DNA of 64,000 bases from Aggregatibacter sp. 2125159857 (GTDB lineage: Bacteria; Pseudomonadota; Gammaproteobacteria; Enterobacterales; Pasteurellaceae): assembly GCF_017798005.1 (NCBI RefSeq), contig NZ_CP072548.1, positions 992,001 through 1,056,000 on the forward strand, written 5' to 3'. Below the pieces are notes generated by a model. It saw nothing but the letters and a program-made list of their open reading frames with translations. It did not search any database and had not been told where the DNA came from. Position numbers and translations under genes: made by a program. How positions within the stretch are numbered: the first letter of the stretch is position 1; the number at the start of each line of letters is the position of its first letter. This document shows positions 1 to 10,126 of this stretch, piece after piece.

Positions 1-1
1 T

Positions 2-688
2 CCGGCTAAAATGAAAGGCAACTATTCCTCAGCTATCTATCTTGGTGTATTAGGTTTTGGTGTGAACCCTGAACGTTTACAAAAACTCAATTTGCCAATA
101 CCAAAATGCTGGAAAGATTTAGCTGATCCAATGTATCGCAATGAAATTCAAGCGGCAGATCCGCAAAGCTCAGGAACCGGCTATACACAATTAGCGACCT
201 ATATCCAGCTTTGGGGCGAAGAAGAGGCCTTCAAATACTTGAAAGCGTTAAACAAAAACGTGTCGCAATATACCAAATCCGGTAACACCGCAACCCGTAA
301 CACGGCGCGTGGCGAAACGGCAATCGGCATCGGCTTTTTACACGAATATTCGTTAGAAAAAGCCAAAGGTGCCCCGGTTGAATTAGTGGTACCTTGCGAA
401 GGTACGGGATATGAAATTGGTGGAGTCAGCGTAATTAAAGGCGCACGTAATCTTGAAAATGCGAAACTTTTCGTGGATTGGGCGTTATCGAAAGAAGCGC
501 AAGAATTAACATGGCAAAAAGGCGAAGCCTATTCCATTTTAACCAATACCACAGCGCAACAATCCCCTTATGCGTTGGATTTTAAATCGATTAACCTGAT
601 TAACTATGATTTTGACAAATACGGCGCCACTGACTTGCGCAAACGTTTAATCACGAAATGGGTTGATGATGTTAAACTAGCCAAATAA
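2..688 (+). CDS. afuA: AfuA periplasmic substrate-binding protein, 3' part
   Basis: This is the C-terminal 228 residues of a periplasmic solute-binding protein; the reading frame is open to the left edge, so the signal peptide and N-terminal lobe lie outside the window. The residues visible match the ferric/AfuA class of family 1 binding proteins (a DPQSSGTGY hinge region, then TARGETAIGIGF, and an IKGARNLENAKLFVDWALS segment near the end). It is followed directly by a two-domain permease and an ATPase, giving the afuABC order. In Actinobacillus pleuropneumoniae AfuA was first described as an iron-binding protein and later shown to bind hexose phosphates; which substrate applies here cannot be read from this fragment. 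A hairpin separates it from afuB, which could make afuA more abundant than the membrane components. Confidence 0.85.
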   Translation, partial: PAKMKGNYSSAIYLGVLGFGVNPERLQKLNLPIPKCWKDLADPMYRNEIQAADPQSSGTGYTQLATYIQLWGEEEAFKYLKALNKNVSQYTKSGNTATRNTARGETAIGIGFLHEYSLEKAKGAPVELVVPCEGTGYEIGGVSVIKGARNLENAKLFVDWALSKEAQELTWQKGEAYSILTNTTAQQSPYALDFKSINLINYDFDKYGATDLRKRLITKWVDDVKLAK

Positions 689-703
689 ATTGTTGTTAAA
701 TAA

Positions 704-730
704 AGAAGCAATGTCTATTGCATTGCTTCT
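704..730 (+). terminator. intercistronic hairpin between afuA and afuB
   Basis: A perfect 10-bp stem (arms 704-713 and 721-730, core GAAGCAATG / CATTGCTTC) with a 7-nt loop is followed by a pyrimidine-rich TCTATTTCTTCTT tract. It lies 16 nt after the afuA stop and just before afuB. The likely role is partial termination or 3'-end stabilisation that raises the binding-protein to permease ratio, a common arrangement in ABC operons. The termination efficiency is inferred. Confidence 0.6.
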
Positions 731-754
731 CTATTTCTTCTTATGCGAGGTTGT

Positions 755-2812
755 ATGAACGCAAATAAACTACCAATCACACATTCTGCGAATTTTTGGA
801 TAATCTTGTCCATTGTTGCATTTCTTGTTCTCCCTTCCCACGCCTTAGATTACGGCTTGTTTGACAGCACCGCCGATGAATTCTTTGATGCCATGGGATG
901 GTCATCTTTTAACATTACCGCTTTTTGGTTCTTGCCGGTGATTTTGTACGGTTTATTGCCGTGGCTAAAATTACCAACCAATACACAAGCCAAAGCGGAA
1001 CTTTACTTATTAGCACTGGCGACATTATTTACCTTTATCAGCGCCAGCGTGCTGAAAATCAGCATGGGCTATTCGGTGATCGTTTTACTCATCACTTTCA
1101 CCGCACTTGCTACGCTCTCTTTGGCGAAGTTAAAGATTATGCAAGGCGACAAATTTATTATTGCCTCCTTGCTGTGCATTGTGTTGCTGATTTTCTTCTT
1201 TATCGTTTACCCGACATTGGCGATTTTTGTCTCCATGTTCTACGACGGGGACACCTTTGCACCACAACAAGTGATGCGTATTTTGACGCAAAGCTACATT
1301 GTGCGTGTCATCAGTAACTCCTTGTTCCTATCCGGCTTCGTGGGTATTGTTTCTACAGTGTTCGGTTTAGCCTTTGCCCTTTACACAACCCGTATCGCAC
1401 GCCGTACCGCATTTATCGGTAAAATCTTCTCTATTTTGCCGATTGTGACGCCACCGTTTGTCGTCGGGTTAGGGGTTACCTTAATGCTGGGTCGCTCCGG
1501 TTATGTGACCGAGTTTTTATCCACCAATTTCGGTTTTACCAATCATAACTGGTTATACGGTTTTAACGGTATCGCCATTGCACAGATTTTGGCATTTGCG
1601 CCAATTTCCTTCATGATTTTAGATGGCGCATTAAAATCCGTGCATCCGTCTATTGAAGAAGCGTCTTATACGTTGCGTGCTAACCGTTATCAAACCTTCT
1701 ATAACATCATTTTCCCGTTACTGCGCCCTGCCTTGGCTAACTCGTTCCTCATTGTGTTCATCCAATCGCTCGCAGACTTTAGTAACCCGTTGGTGTTGGG
1801 TGGTAGCTTCGATGTGATTGCAACGCAAATTTACTTCTACATTGCCGGTTCACAATTAGATTACGCCTCCGCCAGTACTCTTGGATCCATGTTGTTAATC
1901 TTCTCCTTGGCGATTTTTATCATTCAATATTTATGGATTGGTAACCGCTCTTATGTGACCGTTTCCGGTAAATCTTATCGCGGCGATGTACAAGAACTCC
2001 CTGCTGGCTTGAAATACACGATTATTTTCATGCTCGGCTCTTGGGTTATCTTCAACCTTGCTTTATACGGCAGTATTTTCTACGGAAGCTTCACCGTCAA
2101 CTGGGGTGTGGACTATACCTTAACCTTGAAGAACTACGCCATGTTGTTCGGACAAGGATTGAGTGATGGTGCATGGCCTTCCTTAATTAATACCTTAATT
2201 TACGCCGGTATCGCGGCACCACTTACCGCCATTTTTGGTTTATTAATTGCCTATATTGTGGTGCGTAAAGACTTCCAAGGGAAAAAATCCCTTGAATTCT
2301 TAACCATGCTTTGTTTTGCCGTACCGGGCACGGTGGCGGGGGTCTCTTACATTCTTGCCTTTAACAATGCGCCAATGTACATCACCGGCACCAGCATTAT
2401 CGTGGTGATTTCCATGGTGATGCGTGATTTGCCAATCGGTATGCGTGCTGCGATTGCAGGCTTGGGACAATTAGATAAATCTCTGGACGAAGCCTCCCTT
2501 TCTCTGAAAGGGAGCTCATGGAAAACCCTGTGGTATATCGTGTTGCCATTATTAAAACCGGCCTTGCTTTCTGCGCTTGTCACCAGTTTCGTGCGTGCCA
2601 TGACGACAGTGAGTGCAATCATCTTCTTGGTGACTGCGGATACCCGTGTAGCAACCGCATACATCCTAAACCGTGTCGAAGACGGTGAATATGGGATTGC
2701 CATTGCATACGGCTCTATCTTAATTGTGGTGATGATGGCGATTATTTTATTCTTCGACTGGATTGTTGGTGACACCCGCATTTCCCGTTCCAAAGCGAAA
2801 AAAATGAATTAA
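755..2812 (+). CDS. afuB: AfuB ABC transporter permease, two-domain
   Basis: A 685-residue inner-membrane permease with two fused binding-protein-dependent transport domains. About twelve hydrophobic segments are visible, and two EAA loops are recognisable (PSIEEASYTLRANRYQTF in the first half, KSLDEASLSLKGSSWKTL in the second), which are the docking sites for the ATPase. The double-length architecture is as in AfuB of A. pleuropneumoniae and H. influenzae. An ATG also exists at 743, but GCGAGG at 745-750 sits just upstream of the ATG at 755, so the latter start (MNANKLPI) is preferred. It lies in an operon with afuA upstream and afuC 16 nt downstream. Confidence 0.88.
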   Translation: MNANKLPITHSANFWIILSIVAFLVLPSHALDYGLFDSTADEFFDAMGWSSFNITAFWFLPVILYGLLPWLKLPTNTQAKAELYLLALATLFTFISASVLKISMGYSVIVLLITFTALATLSLAKLKIMQGDKFIIASLLCIVLLIFFFIVYPTLAIFVSMFYDGDTFAPQQVMRILTQSYIVRVISNSLFLSGFVGIVSTVFGLAFALYTTRIARRTAFIGKIFSILPIVTPPFVVGLGVTLMLGRSGYVTEFLSTNFGFTNHNWLYGFNGIAIAQILAFAPISFMILDGALKSVHPSIEEASYTLRANRYQTFYNIIFPLLRPALANSFLIVFIQSLADFSNPLVLGGSFDVIATQIYFYIAGSQLDYASASTLGSMLLIFSLAIFIIQYLWIGNRSYVTVSGKSYRGDVQELPAGLKYTIIFMLGSWVIFNLALYGSIFYGSFTVNWGVDYTLTLKNYAMLFGQGLSDGAWPSLINTLIYAGIAAPLTAIFGLLIAYIVVRKDFQGKKSLEFLTMLCFAVPGTVAGVSYILAFNNAPMYITGTSIIVVISMVMRDLPIGMRAAIAGLGQLDKSLDEASLSLKGSSWKTLWYIVLPLLKPALLSALVTSFVRAMTTVSAIIFLVTADTRVATAYILNRVEDGEYGIAIAYGSILIVVMMAIILFFDWIVGDTRISRSKAKKMN

Positions 2813-2828
2813 GTTGTAGGTAAAAAAT

Positions 2829-3875
2829 ATGAGTAATGATTTCTTAGTATTAAAAAATGTCACGAAAGCCTTTGGCAAATCTGTGGTAATTGATGATTTG
2901 GATTTAACCATTAAACGCGGCACCATGGTGACGTTGCTTGGGCCATCCGGTTGCGGCAAAACAACCATTTTGCGTTTGGTTGCCGGTCTTGAAAATCCAA
3001 CCTCCGGGCAAATTTTCATTGATGGTGAAGACGTAACAAAATCGTCCATTCAAAATCGCGATATTTGTATCGTGTTCCAATCTTATGCATTATTCCCGCA
3101 CATGAGCATCGGTGACAACGTCGGTTACGGCTTACGCATGCAAAACGTCAGCAAGGAAGAGCGTAAACAGCGCGTTAAAGAAGCCTTGGAATTGGTGGAT
3201 TTGGCCGGGTTTGAAGATCGTTATGTGGACCAAATCTCCGGTGGTCAACAACAACGTGTGGCGCTTGCTCGTGCGCTTGTTCTCAAGCCGAAAGTGTTAC
3301 TGTTCGATGAACCGTTAAGTAACCTTGATGCTAACTTACGCCGTGCGATGCGGGAAAAAATCCGTGAATTACAACAAAGCCTTGGCATCACGTCTCTATA
3401 CGTGACCCACGACCAAACAGAAGCCTTTGCCGTATCCGATGAAGTTATCGTGATGAATAAAGGGAAGATCATGCAAAAAGCACCGGCGAAAGATCTGTAT
3501 CAACGCCCGAACTCGTTATTCCTGGCTAACTTCATGGGCGAATCCAGTATTTTCCCTGCAAAATTGCAAGGCAATACCGTGAACATTCATGGCTATGAAC
3601 TTGCCTTAAATAATGCGGCGCAATTCAATTTACCGGACGGTGATTGTTTGGCAGGCGTTCGCCCGGAAGCCGTTTATCTTCATGAAACCGGCACAGAAGC
3701 GCAACGTTGCACGATTAAAAGTGCGGTGTACATGGGCAACCATTGGGAAGTTGTGGCGATATGGCATGGTCAAGATTTGTTGATTAATTGCCGTCCGGAA
3801 CAGTTCAACCCGGCATCGCAAGAAGCCTATGTGCATCTTTCCGAGCAAGGCATTTTCTTGTTAAAAAATCAGTAA
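2829..3875 (+). CDS. afuC: AfuC ABC transporter ATPase
   Basis: A 348-residue nucleotide-binding subunit that powers the AfuAB importer on the cytoplasmic face. Walker A (GPSGCGKTT, about residue 38), Q-loop ([10 protein letters not shown]), signature ([15 protein letters not shown]), Walker B ([11 protein letters not shown]) and the switch His (YVTHDQTEA) are all present. The C-terminal ~110 residues form the regulatory TOBE-type domain typical of the Fe3+/sugar-phosphate class. It is the last gene of the operon and is followed by a strong USS-pair terminator. Substrate annotation as iron versus hexose phosphate remains open. Confidence 0.9.
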   Translation: MSNDFLVLKNVTKAFGKSVVIDDLDLTIKRGTMVTLLGPSGCGKTTILRLVAGLENPTSGQIFIDGEDVTKSSIQNRDICIVFQSYALFPHMSIGDNVGYGLRMQNVSKEERKQRVKEALELVDLAGFEDRYVDQISGGQQQRVALARALVLKPKVLLFDEPLSNLDANLRRAMREKIRELQQSLGITSLYVTHDQTEAFAVSDEVIVMNKGKIMQKAPAKDLYQRPNSLFLANFMGESSIFPAKLQGNTVNIHGYELALNNAAQFNLPDGDCLAGVRPEAVYLHETGTEAQRCTIKSAVYMGNHWEVVAIWHGQDLLINCRPEQFNPASQEAYVHLSEQGIFLLKNQ

Positions 3876-3898
3876 AAATTAAAAAATAATTGAAATTT

Positions 3899-3936
3899 TA
3901 ACCGCACTTTGTATTCAAAAGAGTAAAGTGCGGTTA
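3899..3936 (+). terminator. USS inverted-pair terminator after afuC
   Basis: TAACCGCACTTT (3899-3910) and AAAGTGCGGTTA (3925-3936) form a perfect 12-bp stem followed by TTATTT. Each arm contains a complete 9-base USS core, so one element can serve both as terminator and DNA-uptake signal. Confidence 0.8.
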
Positions 3937-4007
3937 TTATTTACGGCACTTTTAAATTTGACGTGATCAATTCGTCTAAACGTTTTTCATCTAAGTTTGA
4001 GAATAAC

Positions 4008-6173
4008 ATGAGTAAAAAAAGAAAAGTTACTTTAACCCTTGCTGCCATCCTTGTTGCACTGGGTGGGGGCGCACAGTTTTATACCAATCAGCAAGTGGAG
4101 CGGGTTTTGCAAAAATTCCCTTATTCTTTAGATAATCAGCTCAGCCTTCATGTCACCGAAACGGGAAATCATTTTTTTAGTCGAGACCTCACATTTAGCT
4201 TGGAAAATAGTGAGGGTAAGCGCACAGAGGTGATTTCAACCAAACTGACGGCGTTGCCTTTTTTTATTACGGCAGAATCTCAGCTTTCCGAACAGTTGGT
4301 GCGTCAATTAAATAAAAATCTTAATATCACGCTTGATAAAAACACCATTAACAGCAAATTTTCTCCGGTAGGCGATTATTTGCAATCGGATCTTGTTGCT
4401 GAATTTCGTGATTTTACGAACAAAACGCAAACCCTTTCTGTGCTATTTAACTTTGATCCAAGTAGCAAAAATATCAAGGTGAAATCCACGTTGAGTGGAT
4501 TTAATTATGATAAAAACAGCAAATTAGAACAGCTGCAAGGGCACGCACAATTACAGCGGGTCGATGACAATGAATATGCTATTCGGCTGTTAGAACTGAA
4601 TGCCAAGCAAGTTGGGGTGGATTTATTAAATGGTGAAAACACGAAAATTCAGTTAAAAAACGCTGCTTATCGTCTTGATGTCAAACCGCATCCCGAGACA
4701 CAGCAACGAGATTTATTGACGCAATTGAACAGCGAAACCTTCCAAATTACCGATAAAGCACATAAAGCGGAGGAAAATCCAACGATTGTGCGTGGCTTAT
4801 CACTGAATCTTGAGCAACAAGGCGTGCAAAGTGCGGTGGATTTTGCCAGTGAATTTAACGCATTGAACAAGCAGCCGAGTGTTAAAAATGCCGTGAATTT
4901 TGTCATTGGTGTGCTGACCCATAATGACCGTTTTAACGGTTCGCTGTCGGTGAAATCCATTGACGTGCCAAAAGATCAGCAACCTTATTTTTCTTTAAAG
5001 GACACTGCACTCCAGCTTGAATTAAATAATACAGATCTTGCCAAAGCCGGTATTACATTGCAATTAAAGGCAGCCGATATCAAACAAACACCGACAGAAC
5101 CAACGAAACAATGGCAACTTAGCGGTGCGGATATTCGCTATCAACTGGATGACTATCCGTTACAAAATGAATTCGCGTTTATTCCGTTTTATTTAGAAGC
5201 GCTGGCGACCAAAACACCACCGAAAGAAGCGAGTCAAGCATTATCTGCCTTGAGAGATCAATGGGTGAAGTCCATGGAAGATAAGGCACATTGGGAGATG
5301 ACGCTGAAGGCTTTTCGCTATGGTGATGTAGCGTTGGAGGCGTTGGCGGTAAACGGTGATGCGAAGGTGGAAAATCAACATTATTACGGGACATCGCACC
5401 TTTCATTAAAAACGTTAGCCTTGCCTGATTTGCAAGTGCAACTTGAGGGATTGCAGATAAATATGCCGATGGTGCTAAACAATTACCCTCAGTTAGCAAT
5501 AACGCAATTCTGTATGGGAATGCATAGTCTCTTGTGTACTGCGTATTTTCCACCGGAAAGCTATAAGAAAATGTTCGATAATCTCTGGACTACGCTGGAT
5601 CTGTCAACAGAGGGCACAACGGTAGCATTGAATCTCAATACCTATCCGACAACCAAAGCTTATCCTGTGAACCTTGCTCTTAAAGGGGCGGCATCTGTGC
5701 CACAAGAGAGTAAAAAGTCTGCTGGGTTGTTTAAGCAAAATCTTAAGGGAAAAATGACGTTTTCATTTGATAAGGCGCTACTAGATGATACACAGGAAGC
5801 CGCTTCAAAAATCAAAAAGAATTCGATGTTTTGGCAATCATGGCAGACGGAACTCAAACCCGAAGGTAAGCTGATACCCCTTTTCACTGAGCAAGATGGA
5901 AAATATGTCATGACCTTGGAAAAGGATAAGGAATGGCTTGTGAATGGTAAGACATTAGAGGCGATTCGTCAGGAACGTCTTGCTCAGGCGGAAGCCGAAC
6001 GGAAAGCCGCGGCTGAACAGGAAGCACTTGAACAAGAAACGCTTCAGAAAGCTGAACAGCATGAAACGGAAACGCCTGCGGTGTTAGAGGCGAACGACAA
6101 GGCTGGTGATGAATCCTCCTGCGGTAGCGAAAGAAGCAACGAAAGATGCGGCGGCACCACAGGATTCCGGTAA
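4008..6173 (+). CDS. YdgA-like DUF945 envelope protein, C-terminus probably frameshifted
   Basis: A 721-residue protein beginning MSKKRKVTLTLAAILVALGGG, a short basic stretch and a hydrophobic anchor, consistent with a secreted or inner-membrane-anchored protein. Composition and the FSRDLTFSLEN and NPTIVRGLSLN-type segments fit the DUF945/YdgA family, whose biochemical role is not established. A GTG start at 3963 is possible but ATG 4008 places the signal anchor correctly. The last ~20 residues (SSCGSERSNERCGGTTGF) are out of character after the Ala/Glu-rich tail. The +1-related frame from 6106 to 6327 continues with an Ala/Glu/Lys/Pro-rich sequence of the same style, so one base was probably lost near 6108-6118. 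If so, the intact gene would end at 6327. Confidence 0.7.
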   Translation: MSKKRKVTLTLAAILVALGGGAQFYTNQQVERVLQKFPYSLDNQLSLHVTETGNHFFSRDLTFSLENSEGKRTEVISTKLTALPFFITAESQLSEQLVRQLNKNLNITLDKNTINSKFSPVGDYLQSDLVAEFRDFTNKTQTLSVLFNFDPSSKNIKVKSTLSGFNYDKNSKLEQLQGHAQLQRVDDNEYAIRLLELNAKQVGVDLLNGENTKIQLKNAAYRLDVKPHPETQQRDLLTQLNSETFQITDKAHKAEENPTIVRGLSLNLEQQGVQSAVDFASEFNALNKQPSVKNAVNFVIGVLTHNDRFNGSLSVKSIDVPKDQQPYFSLKDTALQLELNNTDLAKAGITLQLKAADIKQTPTEPTKQWQLSGADIRYQLDDYPLQNEFAFIPFYLEALATKTPPKEASQALSALRDQWVKSMEDKAHWEMTLKAFRYGDVALEALAVNGDAKVENQHYYGTSHLSLKTLALPDLQVQLEGLQINMPMVLNNYPQLAITQFCMGMHSLLCTAYFPPESYKKMFDNLWTTLDLSTEGTTVALNLNTYPTTKAYPVNLALKGAASVPQESKKSAGLFKQNLKGKMTFSFDKALLDDTQEAASKIKKNSMFWQSWQTELKPEGKLIPLFTEQDGKYVMTLEKDKEWLVNGKTLEAIRQERLAQAEAERKAAAEQEALEQETLQKAEQHETETPAVLEANDKAGDESSCGSERSNERCGGTTGFR

Positions 6174-6327
6174 ACCGGAGGTAAAGGAACATTCCACGAA
6201 TGAAAGTGCGGTTCAAGAAAATCCTGTTAAAGAGAATGTCGCTCAAAAATCAGAAAGCGTTGAAACCCATAAGGGAAAAGACATCAACAAGGAAAAAGCC
6301 GAAAAATCGACGACAACATCCCATTAA
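6106..6327 (+). pseudogene. out-of-frame continuation of the YdgA-like tail
   Basis: Codons from about 6109 to the TAA at 6325-6327 encode a low-complexity Pro/Ala/Lys/Glu tail (PPAVAKEATKDAAAPQDSGK...). It matches the composition of the tail preceding it in the other frame. It has no convincing ribosome-binding site of its own, so it is read as the displaced C-terminus of the upstream gene rather than a separate gene. A genuine natural variation in tail length is the alternative. Confidence 0.5.
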
Positions 6328-6340
6328 AAGAGACACTAAA

Positions 6341-6368
6341 AAAGGGCTTGATTCATATCAAGCCCTTT
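6341..6368. terminator. bidirectional terminator between ydgA-like gene and rho
   Basis: AAAGGGCTTGA (6341-6351) and TCAAGCCCTTT (6358-6368) form an 11-bp stem with a 6-nt loop. An A-run lies on the left and TTGTTTAT on the right. It lies between convergent genes and can end transcripts from both. Confidence 0.8.
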
Positions 6369-6416
6369 GTTTATCTCATATACGGAATAGGTATATTTAG
6401 CCTATCCAAGGATTCA

Positions 6417-7679
6417 TTATGAACGTTTCATAATTTCAAAGAAGGCTTCGTTGGTTTTTGCCACAGCGAGTTTGTCGATAAGGAATTCCATCGCTTCCAC
6501 TTCGCCCATTGGGTTAAGGATTTTGCGGAGGATCCACATTTTTTGCAACTCGTCAGGGGTAGTGAGCAAGTCTTCTTTACGGGTACCTGAACGGTTAAAG
6601 TCGATAGCCGGGAACACACGTTTTTCCGCGATTTTACGGGAAAGATGTAATTCCATGTTACCGGTACCTTTAAATTCTTCGAAGATGACTTCATCCATTT
6701 TGGAACCGGTATCTACTAATGCGGTGGCGATGATCGTTAAGCTACCGCCTTCTTCCACGTTACGTGCGGCCCCGAAGAAACGTTTTGGACGGTGTAATGC
6801 GTTAGCATCCACACCACCGGATAAAATCTTACCGGATGCCGGGGTCACGGTGTTATAAGCGCGCGCTAAACGGGTGATGGAGTCAAGTAAAATCACCACA
6901 TCTTTTTTGTGTTCTACAGAACGTTTGGCTTTTTCGATCACCATTTCAGCCACTTGAACGTGACGGGTTGCCGGTTCATCGAAAGTAGAGGCAATGACTT
7001 CGCCTTTTACGGAGCGTTGCATTTCTGTAACTTCTTCCGGGCGCTCATCGATCAATAACACGATAAGTTCGACATCCGGGTAGTTGTGGGTAATGCTTTG
7101 TGCAATATTTTGCAACAACATGGTTTTACCCGCTTTCGGTGGCGCCACGATCAAACCACGTTGGCCTTTCCCGATAGGGGCGGCTAAATCTAAAATTCGG
7201 GCGGTTAAATCTTCGGTAGAGCCGTTGCCGCGTTCCATTCTTAAGCGGGAGTTGGCATGTAATGGCGTTAAGTTTTCGAAAAGGATTTTGCTGCGGGAGA
7301 CTTCCGGTTTGTCGTCATTGACTTGGTCAACTTTAAGGAGGGCAAAGTAGCGTTCGCCTTCTTTCGGCGGTCGGATTTTCCCTTCGATTTTATCCCCGGT
7401 TTGCAAATTGAAACGACGAATTTGGCTTGGGCTGACGTAAATATCATCGGGACCGGCTAAATAGGAACTATCTGCTGAACGTAGGAAACCGAAACCGTCC
7501 GGCAAAATTTCTAAAACGCCACCACCGAAAATATCTTCTCCGCCTTTCGCGTGTTGTTTCAAAATGGCAAAAACAATGTCTTGTTTGCGTAAACGGGCTA
7601 AGTTTTCTAAACCCATTTGTCCTTCGCCAAGTCTCACAAGATCGGAAACCGGCATATTTTTAAGTTCTGTAAGATGCAT
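6417..7679 (-). CDS. rho: transcription termination factor Rho
   Basis: A 420-residue hexameric RNA-dependent ATPase that terminates untranslated transcripts. The N-terminal helical and cold-shock RNA-binding region ([20 protein letters not shown]..., [30 protein letters not shown]) is nearly identical to E. coli Rho. It is followed by Walker A (APPKAGKT, about residue 178), Walker B ([16 protein letters not shown]) and the Q/R loops ([20 protein letters not shown]). Length equals the family norm (419-420). It is transcribed divergently from rhlB across about 290 nt that contain one USS (7827-7835) and no obvious structured leader. Rho is commonly autoregulated by early termination, but no leader site could be identified by eye. 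Confidence 0.97.
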   Translation of the reverse strand: MHLTELKNMPVSDLVRLGEGQMGLENLARLRKQDIVFAILKQHAKGGEDIFGGGVLEILPDGFGFLRSADSSYLAGPDDIYVSPSQIRRFNLQTGDKIEGKIRPPKEGERYFALLKVDQVNDDKPEVSRSKILFENLTPLHANSRLRMERGNGSTEDLTARILDLAAPIGKGQRGLIVAPPKAGKTMLLQNIAQSITHNYPDVELIVLLIDERPEEVTEMQRSVKGEVIASTFDEPATRHVQVAEMVIEKAKRSVEHKKDVVILLDSITRLARAYNTVTPASGKILSGGVDANALHRPKRFFGAARNVEEGGSLTIIATALVDTGSKMDEVIFEEFKGTGNMELHLSRKIAEKRVFPAIDFNRSGTRKEDLLTTPDELQKMWILRKILNPMGEVEAMEFLIDKLAVAKTNEAFFEIMKRS

Positions 7680-7969
7680 AGTTAATTTGAGAGTTGTTTA
7701 GATTTGATATTTAGATATAAATAAAAAGAGGTGATTTTGAAATTGGTGCGTAAATTAGCATTAAATTACTAGCCTGTCTAGTTTTAAACGGTCTTTTTCC
7801 AATTTTATTGAGCGGAGAAAAATTGAAAGTGCGGTTCTTTTTAGCGGTGTTTTTTTGAGGGATATTTCGTATTTCACAGTAGCCATTAAATTAATTGTGC
7901 CGAATTTTTGGGGATTTTTCCCGTTCATGCTATGCTTAGCGCCAATTTTTTATGATTGAATTGATGATT

Positions 7970-9226
7970 ATGCAAGAGAATTATTTAAGTTCGGCACGTT
8001 TTGCCGATTTACCGTTGCATCCTTTGGTACTGCAAGCATTAACGATGAATGGGTTTGAATTTTGTACGCCAATTCAGGCGTTGTCCTTGCCGGTAACATT
8101 GCAAGGAAAAGATGTGGCAGGGCAAGCCCAAACCGGCACGGGAAAAACAATCGCATTTTTGACCGCACTTTTTCACCATTTATTAACTCATCCAACCGAG
8201 ACGGATAAGAATCAACCCCGTGCGTTGATTTTGGCACCAACCCGTGAATTGGCGGTGCAAATTGAACATGATGCGCAGATTTTCTTAAAAACAACGAAAT
8301 TTAAGACCGCACTTGCTTATGGTGGGGATGGCTATGACAAGCAATTAAAAGCCATTGAAAACGGTGTGGATGTGCTTATTGGCACGACCGGGCGGGTAAT
8401 TGATTATGTGAAACAAGGCATTATCCGTTTGGATTCCATTCAAATAGTGGTGTTAGATGAAGCGGATCGAATGTTTGATTTGGGATTTATTCGCGATATT
8501 CGTTATTTATTGCGCAAATGCCCGTCTCCGCAACAACGTCTGACGATGCTGTTTTCCGCTACGCTTTCCTATAAAGTGCGCGAGCTTGCCTTTGAAGATA
8601 TGAATGACCCGGAATATGTGGAAATTACACCGGAGCAGAAAACCGGACAACAAATTAAAGAAGAACTGTTTTATCCATCTAATCAAGACAAAATCCCGTT
8701 GTTGTTGACCTTATTAGAAGAAGAATGGCCGGAACGCTGCATTATCTTCGCTAACACGAAACATCAATGTGAGGAAATTTGGGGCTATTTAGCCGCGGAC
8801 GGACACCGTGTTGGTTTGTTGACCGGCGATGTGGCACAGAAAAAACGCCTTTCTTTGTTGAAACAATTTACTGACGGTGAGTTGGATATTTTAGTGGCGA
8901 CTGATGTGGCAGCGCGTGGCTTGCACATTGCAGAGGTCACCCATGTTTTTAACTATGACTTGCCGGATGATCGGGAAGATTATGTTCATCGAATTGGGCG
9001 TACCGGCCGCGCAGGCGAAAGCGGGATTTCCATTAGCTTTGCATGTGAACAATACGCCATGAATCTCCCGGCGATTGAGGAATACATTGGGCACAGTATT
9101 CCGGTAAGTCAATATGATCCGAATGCATTGTTGCAGGATATTCCGAAGCCTTATCGGTTAAAACGGGAAGGTAATTTCAGTGCGCAGAATAATCAGCGTC
9201 GTAAACCGTTTCGCGCGAAACGCTAG
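7970..9226 (+). CDS. rhlB: ATP-dependent RNA helicase RhlB
   Basis: A DEAD-box helicase of about 418 residues. Visible motifs are the Q motif ([13 protein letters not shown]), motif I (AQTGTGKT), Ia ([11 protein letters not shown]), II ([13 protein letters not shown]), III (SATLSYKV), V ([12 protein letters not shown]) and VI ([13 protein letters not shown]). The [11 protein letters not shown] spelling and the ~420-residue length fit RhlB, the helicase of the RNA degradosome in gammaproteobacteria. The basic C-terminal tail (RRKPFRAKR) is short. In-frame ATGs exist at 7952 and 7964; ATG 7970 (MQENYL) is chosen because conserved sequence begins there, but no start has a strong ribosome-binding site. 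Confidence 0.93.
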   Translation: MQENYLSSARFADLPLHPLVLQALTMNGFEFCTPIQALSLPVTLQGKDVAGQAQTGTGKTIAFLTALFHHLLTHPTETDKNQPRALILAPTRELAVQIEHDAQIFLKTTKFKTALAYGGDGYDKQLKAIENGVDVLIGTTGRVIDYVKQGIIRLDSIQIVVLDEADRMFDLGFIRDIRYLLRKCPSPQQRLTMLFSATLSYKVRELAFEDMNDPEYVEITPEQKTGQQIKEELFYPSNQDKIPLLLTLLEEEWPERCIIFANTKHQCEEIWGYLAADGHRVGLLTGDVAQKKRLSLLKQFTDGELDILVATDVAARGLHIAEVTHVFNYDLPDDREDYVHRIGRTGRAGESGISISFACEQYAMNLPAIEEYIGHSIPVSQYDPNALLQDIPKPYRLKREGNFSAQNNQRRKPFRAKR

Positions 9227-9291
9227 TCAAAGGATTGGCGTTGATTTTATTCAATGCTAAAATTTGCCGTTTTTTGAATTGAGGAGAAAAT

Positions 9292-9600
9292 ATGTCGTTA
9301 GTCGAGTTTGTGGTGAATAAATTAGAGGATTTAAAAGCCACCGACATTTTACCGTTAAACGTAAAAGGGAAGTCATCCATCACCGATACCATGATTTTAT
9401 GCACCGGCACCTCTTCCCGTCATGTCTCTTCCTTGGCGCAGAAATTAATCACTGAATGTAAACTTGCCGGCATCGATGTATTTGGTGATGAAGGCAAAGA
9501 AACGGCTGATTGGGTCGTTGTGGATTTAGGTGAAGCTATTGTACATATCATGCAGGCGGAAAGCCGTGAGATGTATCAATTAGAAAAACTTTGGGCATAA
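9292..9600 (+). CDS. rsfS: ribosome silencing factor RsfS
   Basis: A 102-residue protein of the Iojap/RsfS family, which binds ribosomal protein uL14 and blocks subunit joining in starvation. The family core ATDILPLNVKGKSSITDTMILCTGTSSRHV and DEGKETADWVVVDLGEAIVHIM is intact. GAGGAGAAAAT precedes the ATG. It heads the conserved rsfS-rlmH-mrdA-rodA-rlpA-dacA-ybeD gene order. Confidence 0.95.
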   Translation: MSLVEFVVNKLEDLKATDILPLNVKGKSSITDTMILCTGTSSRHVSSLAQKLITECKLAGIDVFGDEGKETADWVVVDLGEAIVHIMQAESREMYQLEKLWA

Positions 9601-9658
9601 GGCATATTAAAACATATAAAGTGCGGTCGTTTTTTGCGTTGTTTTTTGAGGAGCTAAG

Positions 9659-10126
9659 GTGAAAATTCAGTTAATTGCCGTTGGAACCAAAATGCCTTCG
9701 TGGGTAACCACAGGCTTTGAGGAATACCAACGTCGTTTTCCGAAAGAGATGCCTTTTGAGCTGATTGAAATTCCTGCCGGTAAGCGGGGCAAAAACGCGG
9801 ATATTAAACGGATTTTGGAACAGGAGGGCAAAGCCATGTTGGTGGCGGCCGGCAAGGGCAAAATCGTGACGCTGGATATTCCCGGCAAACCTTGGACCAC
9901 CGAGCAACTTGCCCAACAATTAGAAAGTTGGAAAAATGATGGCCGCGATCTGTGTTTATTGATTGGTGGGCCGGAAGGACTTTCACCTGAATGTAAGGTG
10001 GCAGCTGAACAAAGTTGGTCATTATCGCCTTTAACCTTGCCACATCCGTTAGTGCGCGTGGTTGTCGCAGAGAGCTTATACCGTGCGTGGTCGTTAACCA
10101 CCAATCATCCTTATCATCGAGAATAA
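9659..10126 (+). CDS. rlmH: 23S rRNA pseudouridine(1915) N3-methyltransferase RlmH
   Basis: A 155-residue SPOUT-class methyltransferase that methylates pseudouridine 1915 in helix 69 of 23S rRNA. The SAM-binding knot is visible ([15 protein letters not shown], then [27 protein letters not shown]). The start is GTG at 9659 with AGGAGCTAAG upstream, and the length equals the family norm. A USS (AAAGTGCGGT) lies between rsfS and this gene. The stop abuts the mrdA start with no spacer, implying translational coupling. Confidence 0.95.
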   Translation: MKIQLIAVGTKMPSWVTTGFEEYQRRFPKEMPFELIEIPAGKRGKNADIKRILEQEGKAMLVAAGKGKIVTLDIPGKPWTTEQLAQQLESWKNDGRDLCLLIGGPEGLSPECKVAAEQSWSLSPLTLPHPLVRVVVAESLYRAWSLTTNHPYHRE

